Origin: Acidobacteriota bacterium | GTDB lineage: Bacteria; Acidobacteriota; Thermoanaerobaculia; Gp7-AA8 | Length of the DNA stretch: 52,830 nt | Direction: 5' to 3' | Assembly (NCBI GenBank): GCA_025463165.1 | Contig: JAOBAU010000113.1 | Span: forward strand, 1-52,830 | Shown here: positions 22,460-32,016 of the stretch, piece by piece | Numbering within the stretch: the stretch's first letter is position 1 | How the letters are laid out: each line of letters opens with the position of its first letter | Position numbers and translations under genes: made by a program | Notes under the pieces: model-generated | Told to the model about the DNA's origin: nothing | Databases searched by the model: none | The model's input: the letters and a program-made list of their open reading frames with translations, nothing else

Positions 22460-22504
22460 GTGGTCGTCTCCTGTGTACGCGCGAATTGCGGGCGCATTCT
22501 ACCG

Positions 22505-22687
22505 TCAGCCGCCGTACGCGCGGAACGCAAGCACCGCGAAGATCACGACGATGATCAGCAGAAAGATCCGTCCGACGCTCATCATTCGACTGTGAGCAAC
22601 GTGACGCGTTCCCCGCGGTTTGATGCCGGTGACTGCAGCGATCCCGCAAACGACGACAGCCATTCCAAGCCATACCATCCAGTTCAT
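22505..22687 (-). CDS. Hypothetical two-helix membrane protein (60 aa)
   Basis: A small protein starting MNWMVWLGMAVVVCGIAAVTGIKP with a second hydrophobic helix IFLLIIVVIFAVLAFRAYGG. The two membrane segments (about 3-21 and 40-56) are joined by a basic loop, giving a helical hairpin. GGAAG lies about 9 nt before the ATG on the minus strand. It sits between ComM and the PHA-family gene in the same direction. No family recognised; the regular hydrophobic pattern and position support a real gene. Confidence 0.55.
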   Translation of the reverse strand: MNWMVWLGMAVVVCGIAAVTGIKPRGTRHVAHSRMMSVGRIFLLIIVVIFAVLAFRAYGG

Positions 22688-22722
22688 GGCGAAGTCTTCC
22701 GCAAGAGACGAGCCATCGCCGA

Positions 22723-24264
22723 TCACCCGCTCCGAAAATACGAACGATCGAGCGCCCGATACTGCACAGCTTCGGCGACATGCGCGGTCTCGATGTGTCC
22801 CGAGCCTGCGAGGTCGGCGATCGTTCGCGACACCTTCAGCACGCGGTCGTACGCGCGCGCGGAAAGGCCGAGTCGGGTCATCGCCTGTTCCAGAAGTCGT
22901 CGCGACGGCGCGTCGAGCTCGCAGTGGCGCCGGAGCGATCGCGTCGCCATCTCCGCGTTGCACTGCATCGAGGTCCGGCGAAACCGTTCGCGCTGAATCG
23001 TGCGCGCCTGCTCGACGCGATCGCGTATCGCCGATGACGGTTCGCCGCTCGCCGTCGATGACACCTCGGCGGCAGTCAGCGCCGGCACTTCGACCTGCAG
23101 GTCGATCCGATCGAGCAGCGGCCCGGAGATCTTCGCGAGGTAACGCGCGATCTGGATCTGCGAACAGCTGCACTCGTGCCGGCTGTCATTGAAGTAGCCG
23201 CACGGACAGGGATTCAGCGCGGCGGCCAGCGTGAAGCGCGCGGGGAACGTCACCGTGCGCGTGACGCGGCCGATCGTGACGACGCCGTCTTCCATCGGCT
23301 GCCGCATCACCTCAAGCGTGTCGCGGCGGAACTCCGGCAGCTCGTCGAGGAACAGCACGCCGTGATGCGAAAGACTCACTTCGCCCGGACGCGGCGGACT
23401 TCCGCCTCCGACGAGACTGGCCGTCGAGATCGTGTGATGCGGCGCGCGGAACGGTCGCTTCGCGAGCAGGCCACTTCCTTTCGGTAGCGTGCCGGCGACG
23501 GAGTGAATCTTCGTGGTGGTGATCGCTTCGTCGGACGAAAGCCGCGGCAGGATTGACGGCAATCGTTTCGCGAGCATCGTCTTGCCGGAGCCGGGAGGTC
23601 CGACCAGCATCACGTTGTGGCCGCCCGCCGCCGCAACTTCGAGCGCGCGTTTCGCCTGCGCCTGTCCGCGCACGTCGGCGAAGTCGGCCGCCTCGCCGAA
23701 GTCGAATTCGACCGCGGAGCACGACAGCGCGCGCGGCAGCGGCGTGTCGCCGCGCAGATGCGCGATAAGCGACGTCAGATGCGCGGCGCCGATGACGCGG
23801 ACCGACGCGACGGCGGCCGCTTCGGCGGCGTTGGCCATCGGGACGATCAACTCGCGCACCTCGTCGTCGCCTGCGAGTGCGGACGAGATCGAGAGCGTTC
23901 CGCGAATCGGCGCGATCGTTCCATCGAGCGACAGCTCGCCGGTAAAGACACGTCCGGCGATCTCTTCGTCGCGTAAGAACTCGAGGGCGTGAAGGATGCC
24001 GATCGCGATCGGCAGATCGAACGACGATCCTTCTTTCTTCACATCGGCCGGAGAAAGATTGACGGTGATCCGGCGCGGCGGCATCCAGAGGCCGCAGTGG
24101 TGCAGGGCGGAGCGGACGCGCGAGTACGCCTCGCGCACGGCGGCGTCCGGAAGTCCGACGAGAGTGAAGCCGGGCAGGGCGGCGTAGCTGCCGCCGTCGA
24201 CTTCGACGATGATCCTTGTTGCATCAATTCCGAGTGTCGCGGCACTCCATACTTTCGAAAGCAT
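22723..24264 (-). CDS. comM: YifB/ComM-family Mg-chelatase-like AAA+ ATPase
   Basis: A 513-residue protein. Residues 1-170 form the Lon-protease-like N-terminal domain (MLSKVWSAATLGIDATRIIVEVD...PGFTLVGLPDAAVREAYSRVR). A AAA+ domain follows, with Walker A GPPGSGKT, FRAPHHT and Walker B LFLDELPEF. A Mg-chelatase C-terminal domain includes the cysteine cluster NPCPCGYF...CSC. ComM is a hexameric helicase that promotes branch migration during integration of transformed DNA in Vibrio and Haemophilus. Conservation is broad even in strains not known to be competent. ATG at 24264 begins the conserved N-terminus; longer upstream readings are rejected. Confidence 0.93.
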   Translation of the reverse strand: MLSKVWSAATLGIDATRIIVEVDGGSYAALPGFTLVGLPDAAVREAYSRVRSALHHCGLWMPPRRITVNLSPADVKKEGSSFDLPIAIGILHALEFLRDEEIAGRVFTGELSLDGTIAPIRGTLSISSALAGDDEVRELIVPMANAAEAAAVASVRVIGAAHLTSLIAHLRGDTPLPRALSCSAVEFDFGEAADFADVRGQAQAKRALEVAAAGGHNVMLVGPPGSGKTMLAKRLPSILPRLSSDEAITTTKIHSVAGTLPKGSGLLAKRPFRAPHHTISTASLVGGGSPPRPGEVSLSHHGVLFLDELPEFRRDTLEVMRQPMEDGVVTIGRVTRTVTFPARFTLAAALNPCPCGYFNDSRHECSCSQIQIARYLAKISGPLLDRIDLQVEVPALTAAEVSSTASGEPSSAIRDRVEQARTIQRERFRRTSMQCNAEMATRSLRRHCELDAPSRRLLEQAMTRLGLSARAYDRVLKVSRTIADLAGSGHIETAHVAEAVQYRALDRSYFRSG

Positions 24265-24364
24265 GGCAGGTTGCGACCCGCGGAAGTCCCGTGCCGAGGC
24301 TACCTCGGCGACGAAGAAGAAGGCAAGAAAAGGACGGGCATCGGGATTGCGCCGTACAAACCTC

Positions 24365-25816
24365 GTGATTCCCCGCCTCGTGCTGCTCCTCGCGCTCGTG
24401 TCAGCGTCGTCGCTGGCCGACTGCATCGACAACGGCCACTACACGATCGCCGCGACGACGAATCCGCTGACCGGCGGCCGCTATCCGTACACCGAAGATC
24501 TGACGCACCATCTCGATGACAAACCGGTCGGCGGCGAGGTGACGGTTGCCTATCGCACGGAGGGCGCGTGGACGAAGCTCCAGAGCGGCTGCGCCTCGTT
24601 CGATGAGAAGAACATCAGCGCTGCCGGACCGGTGAATCTCCTGCTCCGCGCGTCGATTCATCTGGAGTATGGGAAGCAGCAGGCGCCCGCCGGTACGCGT
24701 TATGAGGTGCAGCTACGGATCGGACGGACGGCCGATGATCCGCAGCCGTTCGTTGCGATCGACGAAGAGCGCCGGCTCGATGGTCGCTATCCGCAAAGCA
24801 TCCGGTTCGCCGCAATCGCGCGTGATCTCCCGGCGGGGAACTGGGTCTACTCGATGTGGATGCGCATCATCGACGGGCCGCCATCGAATCAGATCACGCT
24901 CGATCTGCAATGGATCACCGCGCAGGGCGTGCCGAACGTCTATCCGGCGGCGCTGACGCGTTCGAGCGGAGACGTGATCGTCGGCACGAACTGGACTGAC
25001 GTCGCGCCGCCGATGGTGATCGACACGCCGTACGACATCGACGCGATTCTGCAGTCGTCGTTCACGATCGCAGGTGCGAGCGCCGACGCCGGTCTGATCG
25101 AGATTTCCTTCACCGCCGATGCGCCGCAACCCGGCTCGCGTTTCGGCGTGATCGCGCTGCCGCCGATGCTTCCCGATCGCGCCGTCGTCTTCGATCACGC
25201 TGATGCGCTCGAAGACGGAGGCCACACCATTCAACTGCGAATGCGAACGACGAAAGGGGAGGTGCGCCTTCGCGACATCCGCGCGGAATGCGTTTCGTTT
25301 CCGCGTCAGCTCCTGCGTCCGACGATCATTCCGCTGCAGATCGGCTACGACGCGCAGCCGTTCGTCGCGACCGCCGGTGATGAGCAGCCGGCGGCGATGA
25401 GTCCGGTGTGCGGGCGATGGACGAAAGTGCTCGACATGGAGCTCGAGCCATCAGGTGGTCCGCTCTCGTGGACGTTCGAAGGATTCGTCGAGATTCTCGG
25501 CGCCGACGTCAGCGGTTACGGGCAGCTCGGAATCGACGTCACGCATCGCGAACGCGATCGTTCCGACCCTTCGCGCGAGGTCGATTACGCGACCGATATG
25601 GGGATGTTCGAGTTCCAGGTGACGCCCGGCCGCGATGGGATTTACATCTTCGGCGACTGTAGCAAATGGGGCAATTTCAAGCGTGGCGCGCATGTATCGC
25701 TCTGGATTCGCAGAATTGAGGGATGCAATAACGCACCATTTGGCGGGCCGTTTCGGGTCGGCCGGCGCTGGCTTTCGATCAAACTTCTCCCCTCCGAAGG
25801 TCCCCACCTTCCGTAG
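24365..25816 (+). CDS. Secreted hypothetical protein (483 aa)
   Basis: An exported protein. The GTG at 24365 gives signal peptide MIPRLVLLLALVSASSLADC. The mature part is rich in beta-strand and has even cysteine spacing, with no catalytic motif that I recognise. It may be built of two or three beta-sandwich modules: phrases such as YEVQLRIGR, IQLRMRTTKGEVRLRDI and WTFEGFVEILGADVSG recur at similar spacing. Upstream in-frame ATG at 24209 would overlap comM and lacks a signal peptide at its N-terminus, so it was not used. It is divergent from comM. Lineage-specific surface protein is the best guess. Confidence 0.65.
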   Translation: MIPRLVLLLALVSASSLADCIDNGHYTIAATTNPLTGGRYPYTEDLTHHLDDKPVGGEVTVAYRTEGAWTKLQSGCASFDEKNISAAGPVNLLLRASIHLEYGKQQAPAGTRYEVQLRIGRTADDPQPFVAIDEERRLDGRYPQSIRFAAIARDLPAGNWVYSMWMRIIDGPPSNQITLDLQWITAQGVPNVYPAALTRSSGDVIVGTNWTDVAPPMVIDTPYDIDAILQSSFTIAGASADAGLIEISFTADAPQPGSRFGVIALPPMLPDRAVVFDHADALEDGGHTIQLRMRTTKGEVRLRDIRAECVSFPRQLLRPTIIPLQIGYDAQPFVATAGDEQPAAMSPVCGRWTKVLDMELEPSGGPLSWTFEGFVEILGADVSGYGQLGIDVTHRERDRSDPSREVDYATDMGMFEFQVTPGRDGIYIFGDCSKWGNFKRGAHVSLWIRRIEGCNNAPFGGPFRVGRRWLSIKLLPSEGPHLP

Positions 25817-25895
25817 CCGTAGCCCAATTAATTCAATGGGTTAGGTCCGCCTCGCCAGCTAACGGCTGAGGCCGCGGAAGCGACTAAAAAGGGAG

Positions 25896-25997
25896 CCGGT
25901 AACAATAATTTAGAATAGATTGCCGGGCTGGCACGTTTTTCAAAGTCTCCAAACGTTACCGGTTAATTGTTGACAAAATGATTTCCGATTTTATGAT
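25896..25997 (+). promoter_or_regulatory. Strong sigma-70 promoter with upstream inverted repeat
   Basis: TTGACA (25970-25975) and TATGAT (25992-25997) are 16 nt apart, the closest match to consensus in the window. They are 36 nt before the 26033 gene. Upstream, CCGGTAAC (25896-25903) and GTTACCGG (25955-25962) form an 8-bp inverted repeat, the nearer arm ending 7 nt before the -35. The 216-nt gap is notably AT-rich compared with its surroundings. An operator function for the repeat is inference. Confidence 0.6.
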
Positions 25998-26032
25998 CTT
26001 AGGCGGGTCGGTGATGGGTGAGGAGTCGGAGC

Positions 26033-26413
26033 ATGGCATTTGAGAAATGGGAGCCGCAACCGGAGTTCGAGCGTTTCCCCGCTTCGGCGACCATCGTGCA
26101 GTCGCGACTGATCCGCCTGCCGACGCCCGTCGCCAACATGCTTCGCCTGCGCGGCAGGACCAGCGCGAACCTCTACTACGACAAAAAGCGGAAGCTCATC
26201 GGCATCCGTCCGCTCGATAAAAAGGAAGAGGGCGCCGCGAAGATTCGCCAGTCCGACAAGTCGACGTCGCTGCACGTTCCGAGCTTCTTCCGCTTCTACG
26301 ACATCGAAGTGCCCGGCATCAAACGCTTCCACTGCTGGTACGACGAGAAGGAGCGGATGGCGATGATCGACATCTCGCGTCCGTCGCCGCGCGGACGTCC
26401 GGCCGGCACGTAA
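26033..26413 (+). CDS. Hypothetical basic protein (126 aa)
   Basis: A soluble, lysine- and arginine-rich protein starting MAFEKWEPQPEFERFPASATIVQSRLIRLP. I do not recognise a family. The mid-region VANMLRLRGRTSANLYYDKKRKLIGIRPL recalls a short strand-helix DNA-binding fold, but there is no firm match. The start at 26033 follows GGAG; a GTG 15 nt upstream is in frame. It is driven by the strong promoter at 25970-25997, which suggests high or tightly switched expression. It is convergent with the next small gene, 3 nt apart. Confidence 0.6.
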   Translation: MAFEKWEPQPEFERFPASATIVQSRLIRLPTPVANMLRLRGRTSANLYYDKKRKLIGIRPLDKKEEGAAKIRQSDKSTSLHVPSFFRFYDIEVPGIKRFHCWYDEKERMAMIDISRPSPRGRPAGT

Positions 26414-26416
26414 CGC

Positions 26417-26677
26417 TCAGCGCTCGATGCTCGCGAGGTGGCGGCGATCGAGCACCATGTACGTGTCGGTTTCGGTGAACGCGAACGCAGGCCAGTCGAG
26501 CTCCGCCGGCCCATCGAAGTAGAGCGTCTCGATTGGCCGGAGTGAGGTTTTCGGCGCGCGGTACTTCTCTGATCGCGGCCGACCCTTCGTTCCACGCATC
26601 GATGGGATCGCCAGCGCTCCGCGCGTGCGGATCGTCCGCGGAATCTCGAAGGCATCGATCGTATCCGTGTTCGTCAT
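26417..26677 (-). CDS. Hypothetical protein (86 aa)
   Basis: A small soluble protein starting MTNTDTIDAFEIPRTIRTRG, containing YRAPKTSLRPIETLYFDGPAELDWPAFAF and ending DRRHLASIER. No family recognised. Third-position GC is high throughout this frame from the ATG at 26677 and drops in the upstream extension, which is why the shorter start was chosen. The 244 nt between this gene and the SGNH hydrolase gene hold no supportable gene, only the hydrolase terminator. Confidence 0.5.
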   Translation of the reverse strand: MTNTDTIDAFEIPRTIRTRGALAIPSMRGTKGRPRSEKYRAPKTSLRPIETLYFDGPAELDWPAFAFTETDTYMVLDRRHLASIER

Positions 26678-26872
26678 CGGAGCTGCGTTGTGCCGCCGAC
26701 CAGAGGACGTAGCGATCGAGCCGACTCGCGTGTACATAGCCACCTGATGCGCAGCCTTCGTGTCCGCGGGCATCGCAGAGGATACCTGCACGGGATTGTT
26801 CCGCCAGTCAGCCATTCGAGCGAATTGGTGATCTGGGTCCCGTCGCAGATGACGCGCGATTCTCCTCCAAAC

Positions 26873-26901
26873 AAAAACGGCGGCCTCGCGGCCGCCGTTT
26901 T
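26873..26901 (-). terminator. Bidirectional intrinsic terminator after the SGNH hydrolase gene
   Basis: AAAACGGCGGCC (26874-26885) pairs perfectly with GGCCGCCGTTTT (26890-26901) over a TCGC loop. In the minus direction it ends in a run of five U. It lies 21 nt after the stop of the SGNH hydrolase gene and closes the FadL-hydrolase unit. Confidence 0.85.
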
Positions 26902-26921
26902 CATCGCTGCGTAAAAGCAGA

Positions 26922-28376
26922 TCAGTGGTTGGAGATGCGGCGCGTGCGGCCGGGAGCGGCCGATGGCGCCGGGGTCTCGACGAACATCGTCCGGAACTGT
27001 GCGGCTGACTCGTCGCTGAGCGACCACGGCGTCGACGCGAGGACCGCGTCGCCGTTCGTGGTGCGGGCGAGGAACGAGATCGCGCCGTTGTTCGTGAAGA
27101 ACGGGGTGACCGAGGCGACCGGGATCTTCGTGCCGTAGCCGCGGTTGATGGCGCGGATGAACTCGTTCGCGAACAGCGTGTAGCCGAGGTCCGTGAAGTG
27201 CAGTCCGTCGAGGCTGAAGAAGCCGCCGGTGACGAATGCGTTGGTCACCGAGAACGGGCCGATGGCGATGCCGCCCGGCGCCGTGACGCGGTTGAAGAGA
27301 CCCGAGAAATCGGCGACCGGAATCTGGCGCGCGCTGGCCGCGGTGTTGATCGCCGCGTTGATGTCGACGGCGCGCTGCACGATCTCCGTGATCTCGGTGC
27401 CGGTCAGTGCATCGGCGTCCGGCAGCGGCTCACCGGCGTGCGGCAGCGCGTTGAACGGCGGAATGGCCTTCAGCGCCGGCGGAATGCCGTAGCCGAGGCG
27501 CAGGTCGGTCTGTGCGTGCAGCGGAACGCGCGAGTTGGCGTCGAGCTGGCCGAGGACGCCGTTCGTTTCGGCGAAGTAGTAGATCACTTTGCCGTCCGGA
27601 CCGAGGACCGGCTGGCCGGTGGCCGGATTCACGATGTACGGCGCGATGAGGTTGATGTACGGCAGCGTGGCGGGATTCGTCGGCAGGTTGCTGACGACGA
27701 TGCCGGCATCCGGCGCGCCGGCGCGCAGCTTGTCGAGGAGTGCGTTGTACGAGGTGGTGAAGGCGGCCAGCGGCGTGAGCGACTTCGACGTGCCGCTGGT
27801 GAGCGCGGTGAGGACGTCATTCGCTCCGAGCTCGACGATGATGAACGTCGGATGAAGCGCGAGCGCCTGATTGGCCTGCGTGCCGAGTCCGCGCAGGATG
27901 AACTGCGCGAACGACGTCGCGGTGCTCGTCGCCGGCTGCGCGCCGGTCAGCGTGTCAGCCTCCGTGGCTTTGATTCCCGGGACGCTGAGGTTGTTGTACG
28001 GACGTCCGAAGCCGGTCACGAGCGGAGTGCCCGAGCCGGGAGCCGGCGAGATTACGACGCTCGGCGCGATGCTGACGAGCTGGTTCTCGCTGCCGATGCC
28101 GGGGAAGCTCACCAGCGGCTGCGCGAAGCAGTTGTCGGCCGCGGTTGCGCTGACGCCGCAGACGGTGAGACCGACCTGGCGCGCGATGACCGCGGGGAAG
28201 CTGTACTGCTGATGGTTGACGTTCAGCGATCCGGACTCGAGTCCGGAGCCGAGGCTCGTGCCGATGACGACGAGGCGGGTGAAGTCGGCTTTTCCTGGTG
28301 CAGCGAAGACCGGCACCGCTGCGACGGCAAGGACGGCAAGGACCGCCACAAATCGTGCGAAGCTCTTGTTGCTCAT
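26922..28376 (-). CDS. Secreted SGNH/GDSL hydrolase (lipase/esterase-like)
   Basis: A 484-residue exported hydrolase. Signal peptide MSNKSFARFVAVLAVLAVAAVPVFA is followed at once by block I VVIGTSLGSG, with the nucleophile serine in GTS where GDS is usual. Block III is ELGANDVL and block V DGLHFTDLGY (Asp-x-x-His). Long inserts between the blocks are typical of outer-membrane or secreted GDSL lipases. The start at 28376 is chosen for its AAGGAG Shine-Dalgarno; a longer upstream reading lacks one. It lies 28 nt downstream of a FadL gene in the same direction, suggesting release and uptake of fatty acids by one operon. Confidence 0.85.
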   Translation of the reverse strand: MSNKSFARFVAVLAVLAVAAVPVFAAPGKADFTRLVVIGTSLGSGLESGSLNVNHQQYSFPAVIARQVGLTVCGVSATAADNCFAQPLVSFPGIGSENQLVSIAPSVVISPAPGSGTPLVTGFGRPYNNLSVPGIKATEADTLTGAQPATSTATSFAQFILRGLGTQANQALALHPTFIIVELGANDVLTALTSGTSKSLTPLAAFTTSYNALLDKLRAGAPDAGIVVSNLPTNPATLPYINLIAPYIVNPATGQPVLGPDGKVIYYFAETNGVLGQLDANSRVPLHAQTDLRLGYGIPPALKAIPPFNALPHAGEPLPDADALTGTEITEIVQRAVDINAAINTAASARQIPVADFSGLFNRVTAPGGIAIGPFSVTNAFVTGGFFSLDGLHFTDLGYTLFANEFIRAINRGYGTKIPVASVTPFFTNNGAISFLARTTNGDAVLASTPWSLSDESAAQFRTMFVETPAPSAAPGRTRRISNH

Positions 28377-28404
28377 CACTCGGTTCTCCTTAGGGTTTGA
28401 TCGC

Positions 28405-29694
28405 TCAGAACTTGTAACCAAAGTTCACGCTGATCAGGTTCGCGTCGGTTTTGTAGGTGCCGTTGAAGTGATCGGAGTTGATGCCGCCGGTGCTGCGATC
28501 CTTGAAGTGCAGGACGAACTCGGTGGCGTCGATGATCCACGGTCCTTTGTGGTAGCCGACACCGAACGAAACGCCTTCGCGATCGGAGTCGGGGAGGAGC
28601 GGACCGACGCCTTCCGTCGGCTGCGGGTTCTCGTCGTAGACGACGCCGAGACGAACGTCCCAGTTCGGCGTGACCGGATGGTTCGTGCCGAGGCGGAACG
28701 AGTTCGTGTTTTCCCAGTTCTGCGGACGATGAAGGTTCAGCGCCGGCGTGCTGTCGAACGCGATGTCGAGATTCTTGAAGCGGCTCCACGTCGTGTGCGT
28801 CACATCGAACTCGACGTCCCAGTTCGGAATGAGCGTCGTGGCGACGCCGATCGAGGCGATGGCCGGGAAGTCGATCGAGGTGCTGATCCCCTGGTTGGCC
28901 GGAAGACCGGCGCGAACGGCGGCGTCGAACTGCGCGTTGCCGGTGAGGATCTGCGTGAACTTCGCTTTGCCTTTGAAGTCGATGGTCTGGTCAGTGCGGT
29001 ACGACGCACCGAAGCGCCACGTCGGCGACGGCTTGAACAGCAGGCCGACGTTCCAGCCCCAGTTGTTCTCCCAGTCGCTGGCGAGATACACGTTGGCGAC
29101 GTCGGCGAAGTTCTGCGTGAACGGGTTGAGCGCGCCGTTGTTGCGGTTGAGCGAGATCTTGGCGCGGCGATACTCGGCGCCTGCGCCGAGTGCGAAGCGG
29201 CCGTCGCTGGTCTGCCACGCGATGGCCGGCTCGACCGAGAGCGTCTTCACGTTCGCGTCGCGCGAGATGAAGCGGCCCGGGAAGTCATCCTGCCAGTTGG
29301 TGCGCAGACCGAACGCGGAGAACGCGCCGAGTCCGAAGGTGAGGTTCTCACCGATCGGCACGACGAGGTACGCGTTCGGCGGCGTGAACGTGTGACGCTT
29401 GTAGTTCGCGCCGCTGATGCCGACCGTGAACGGATCGTCCTGGTCGCCGGTGAAGTCGTTCGAGAAGTTGATGATCGTCGCGCCGCTGATGAACGACAGA
29501 TGCCGTTGCTGCGCGATGCCCGCGACGTTGTAGAAGATCGCGCTCGGATCGTCGGCAGTGGCGACGAATGCACCGCCCATCGCGGTTGCCTTCGCACCCT
29601 GTTCGAAAATCGAGAATCCGGAGCCGAACGCCACTCCGCCCACTGCCAGGATCGTTGCCGGGATCAGTAGTGAAAGTCTGGTCAGAAGACGCAC
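28405..29694 (-). CDS. FadL/OmpP1/TodX-family outer membrane transport protein
   Basis: A 429-residue outer-membrane beta-barrel for long-chain fatty acids or other hydrophobic compounds. After the signal peptide (MRLLTRLSLLIPATILAVGGVAFGSG) the N-terminal plug begins FSIFEQGAKATAMGGAFVATADDPSAIFYNVAGIA, the diagnostic FadL opening with its NPA-like motif here as NVAG. Alternating strands follow and the protein ends with a terminal aromatic, NFGYKF. The GTG start at 29694 has AGGAGGT 7 nt upstream. It is followed by a secreted SGNH hydrolase, so the two probably form a lipid-use operon. Confidence 0.93.
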   Translation of the reverse strand: MRLLTRLSLLIPATILAVGGVAFGSGFSIFEQGAKATAMGGAFVATADDPSAIFYNVAGIAQQRHLSFISGATIINFSNDFTGDQDDPFTVGISGANYKRHTFTPPNAYLVVPIGENLTFGLGAFSAFGLRTNWQDDFPGRFISRDANVKTLSVEPAIAWQTSDGRFALGAGAEYRRAKISLNRNNGALNPFTQNFADVANVYLASDWENNWGWNVGLLFKPSPTWRFGASYRTDQTIDFKGKAKFTQILTGNAQFDAAVRAGLPANQGISTSIDFPAIASIGVATTLIPNWDVEFDVTHTTWSRFKNLDIAFDSTPALNLHRPQNWENTNSFRLGTNHPVTPNWDVRLGVVYDENPQPTEGVGPLLPDSDREGVSFGVGYHKGPWIIDATEFVLHFKDRSTGGINSDHFNGTYKTDANLISVNFGYKF

Positions 29695-29816
29695 AGGTGT
29701 GACCTCCTAAGTCGTTTACATTTGCAGGTTAATCAAGTTTGTGGACGGCGCGGATCATAGCACAGCAATTCCGTCAAATAGCCGCGCGTTCCGGTGCCCG
29801 ACAGGGAGAGAAAACC

Positions 29817-30608
29817 ATGCGTCGTCTGCTCATCTTCATCGCCATTGCGATGCTCGCACTGCCGGCTTTTTCCGGCACCGCTTACGACTTCCGTTCGGCG
29901 ACGACCGGCATCCGAAAAACGACGATGAGCGGCCACATCGAAGTGGAAGGGAAGAACCTTCGGATGAACGTCGTCGAAGGCGACGGAAAGCTCTTCCGCA
30001 ACGGCGCGATCGTCCTGTCGAAAGACGGCGGCAAAACGCTCGTCGTCACCTCACCCTCGGACAAAACCTTTTACGAAGTGAACCTGAACGATCTCCTCGG
30101 CGGCGCCGGCGCGATGCTGAAGTCGCTCGGCGATCTCGTGAAGATCACCTTCGACAATCAGAAGGTCGCCGTGCGCGATGCCGGCGCCGGTGAAACGATC
30201 GAAGGCTATCCGACGCGCAAGTCGTTGCTCGATGCGTCGTACGACATGAATGTGATCACCGGCGGACAGAAAATGTCGACGCATATGTCGATGAAGACCG
30301 AGAGCTGGACGACCGATCGCATCGCCGCCGACGCCATGAACTGGTTCCAGACGACCGGAGTGCGCACCGGCATCGACGGAATCGACAAGCTGATCGAAGC
30401 GCAGAGCCGCGCGACGAAAGGCGGCTTCCCGCTGAAGCAGGTAACGACGGTGACGGTCGATCGCGGCGGACAGAAGATGGTGTCGACGACGATGGCGACC
30501 GTGACGAACATCGCCACGCGGCCGATCGCCGCAAAAGAATTCGCGATGCCGGCCGGTTATCGGAAGGTACCGAGCCCGCTCGATCGGATGATGGCAGGCC
30601 GGCCTTAG
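29817..30608 (+). CDS. Exported DUF4412-domain protein
   Basis: A 263-residue protein with signal peptide [22 protein letters not shown]. The mature part follows the DUF4412 pattern: [56 protein letters not shown] and a C-terminal [15 protein letters not shown]. The fold is probably a lipoprotein-like (LolA/VioE-type) beta-sheet that can bind hydrophobic ligands; function is unknown. GGGAGAG lies before the ATG at 29817. Divergent from the FadL operon and convergent with gatB, whose stop overlaps this one (TTAG at 30605-30608). Confidence 0.75.
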   Translation: MRRLLIFIAIAMLALPAFSGTAYDFRSATTGIRKTTMSGHIEVEGKNLRMNVVEGDGKLFRNGAIVLSKDGGKTLVVTSPSDKTFYEVNLNDLLGGAGAMLKSLGDLVKITFDNQKVAVRDAGAGETIEGYPTRKSLLDASYDMNVITGGQKMSTHMSMKTESWTTDRIAADAMNWFQTTGVRTGIDGIDKLIEAQSRATKGGFPLKQVTTVTVDRGGQKMVSTTMATVTNIATRPIAAKEFAMPAGYRKVPSPLDRMMAGRP

Positions 30609-32008
30609 CGGTCGAGCAGTTCGCGCAGCACGGCGTTGGCCAGCTCGGCCTTCGCTTTTCCGCGCGTCTCTTTCATCAGCTGGCCGACGAGGAAACCGAA
30701 GACCTGCTGCTTGCCGCCGCGGTACTGCTCGACCTGCGCGGCGTTCGCGGTGATGACGCGCTCCGCCGCTTCGCGGATCGCCGACGGATCGCTGATCTGC
30801 GAGAGCCCTTTGCGCTCCACGATCGTCTCCGGCGCTTCGCCGCTCTGCGACATATCGTCGAAGATCTCTTTCGCTGACTTGCCGCCGATCGCGCCGCTGT
30901 CGATCAGTTTGATCAGCCGCGCCAGCATCGACGGCGTGACGCGATACTCCTCGAGCTCGACCTTCTCTTCATTGAGCACGCGCAGCACTTCGTTGCGCAC
31001 CCAGTTCGCTGCCGCTTTCGCGTTCGCCGCTTCCGCCGCCACCGCTTCGTAATACTCAGCGAGCGCTTTCGTCACCACGAGCGCTTCGGCATCTTTCACG
31101 CTGAGGCCGAAGTCACGCTGATAGCGCGCCGCCCGCGGCGCCGGCAACTCCGGCAGCGCGCGGCGAATCTCTTCGATCTGCGACGGCTCGACGTCGAGCG
31201 TCAGCAGATCGGGATCGGGAAAATATCGATAGTCATGCGCTTCTTCCTTCGAGCGCATCACGCGCGTCTCGCCCGTGGCGACGTCGTAGAGCCGCGTCTC
31301 CTGATCGATTTTTCCGCCGCGCTCGAGCACCGCGATCTGCCGTTCGATCTCATGTTCGATCGCGCGTCCGACGTAGCGGAACGAGTTCAGGTTCTTCGTT
31401 TCCGTGCGCGTGCCGAGCTCTTCACCTTCGCGGCGCACGGAGACGTTTGCGTCGCAGCGCAGCGATCCCTCTTCCATGTTGCCGTCGCACGCGCCGGTGT
31501 ACATCAGCACCTGACGCAGCCGCGTCAGATACGCGACCGCGTCATCGGCATTGGCGAGGTCGGGCTCCGTCACGATCTCGACGAGCGGCGTGCCGGCGCG
31601 ATTGAGATCGACGAGCGAGCCGTCGCCGTGATGCATCAGCTTCCCGGCGTCTTCTTCCATGTGAATGCGGCGAATGCGCACGTCGCCGATGCGGCCGTTC
31701 GTCGCGATCGGCCGGTCGAACTGCGAGATCTGGTAGCCCTTCGGCAGGTCGGGGTAGAAGTAGTTCTTGCGCGCGAAGACGGAGCGCGGATGCACTTCGC
31801 AATCGGTTGCCAGTCCCATGCGAACCGCGAGCTCGACCGCTTTCCGATTCAGCACCGGCAGCGATCCGGGATAGCCGAGGCAGATCGGACAGACGTGAGT
31901 GTTCGGCGGCGCGCCGAAAGCGGGGGAGCATCCGCAGAAGATTTTGGTGCTGGTGAGCAGTCGCGCGTGGACCTCGAGTCCGATGACCGCTTCCCACTTT
32001 CCCGGCAT
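30605..32008 (-). CDS. gatB: Aspartyl/glutamyl-tRNA amidotransferase subunit B
   Basis: The tRNA-binding and kinase subunit of the GatCAB complex, which amidates Glu-tRNA(Gln) and Asp-tRNA(Asn). At 467 residues it is typical. Signatures: [61 protein letters not shown], the cysteines of the zinc site (CGC...CPIC), and a YqeY-like tail ending [16 protein letters not shown]. gatA and gatC are not adjacent. A perfect TATAAT is 8 nt before the ATG, so the transcript is predicted to be leaderless. Confidence 0.97.
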   Translation of the reverse strand: MPGKWEAVIGLEVHARLLTSTKIFCGCSPAFGAPPNTHVCPICLGYPGSLPVLNRKAVELAVRMGLATDCEVHPRSVFARKNYFYPDLPKGYQISQFDRPIATNGRIGDVRIRRIHMEEDAGKLMHHGDGSLVDLNRAGTPLVEIVTEPDLANADDAVAYLTRLRQVLMYTGACDGNMEEGSLRCDANVSVRREGEELGTRTETKNLNSFRYVGRAIEHEIERQIAVLERGGKIDQETRLYDVATGETRVMRSKEEAHDYRYFPDPDLLTLDVEPSQIEEIRRALPELPAPRAARYQRDFGLSVKDAEALVVTKALAEYYEAVAAEAANAKAAANWVRNEVLRVLNEEKVELEEYRVTPSMLARLIKLIDSGAIGGKSAKEIFDDMSQSGEAPETIVERKGLSQISDPSAIREAAERVITANAAQVEQYRGGKQQVFGFLVGQLMKETRGKAKAELANAVLRELLDR

Positions 32009-32016
32009 GGCGGCGG

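Noticed and set aside
24209-24364. Longer start for the secreted 483-aa protein at ATG 24209
   Set aside because: It would overlap the 5' end of comM on the other strand and move the signal peptide 50 residues inside the protein.
26690-26914. Plus-strand 74-codon frame before the SGNH hydrolase terminator
   Set aside because: No Shine-Dalgarno or -10, poor base bias, and it runs through the terminator hairpin.
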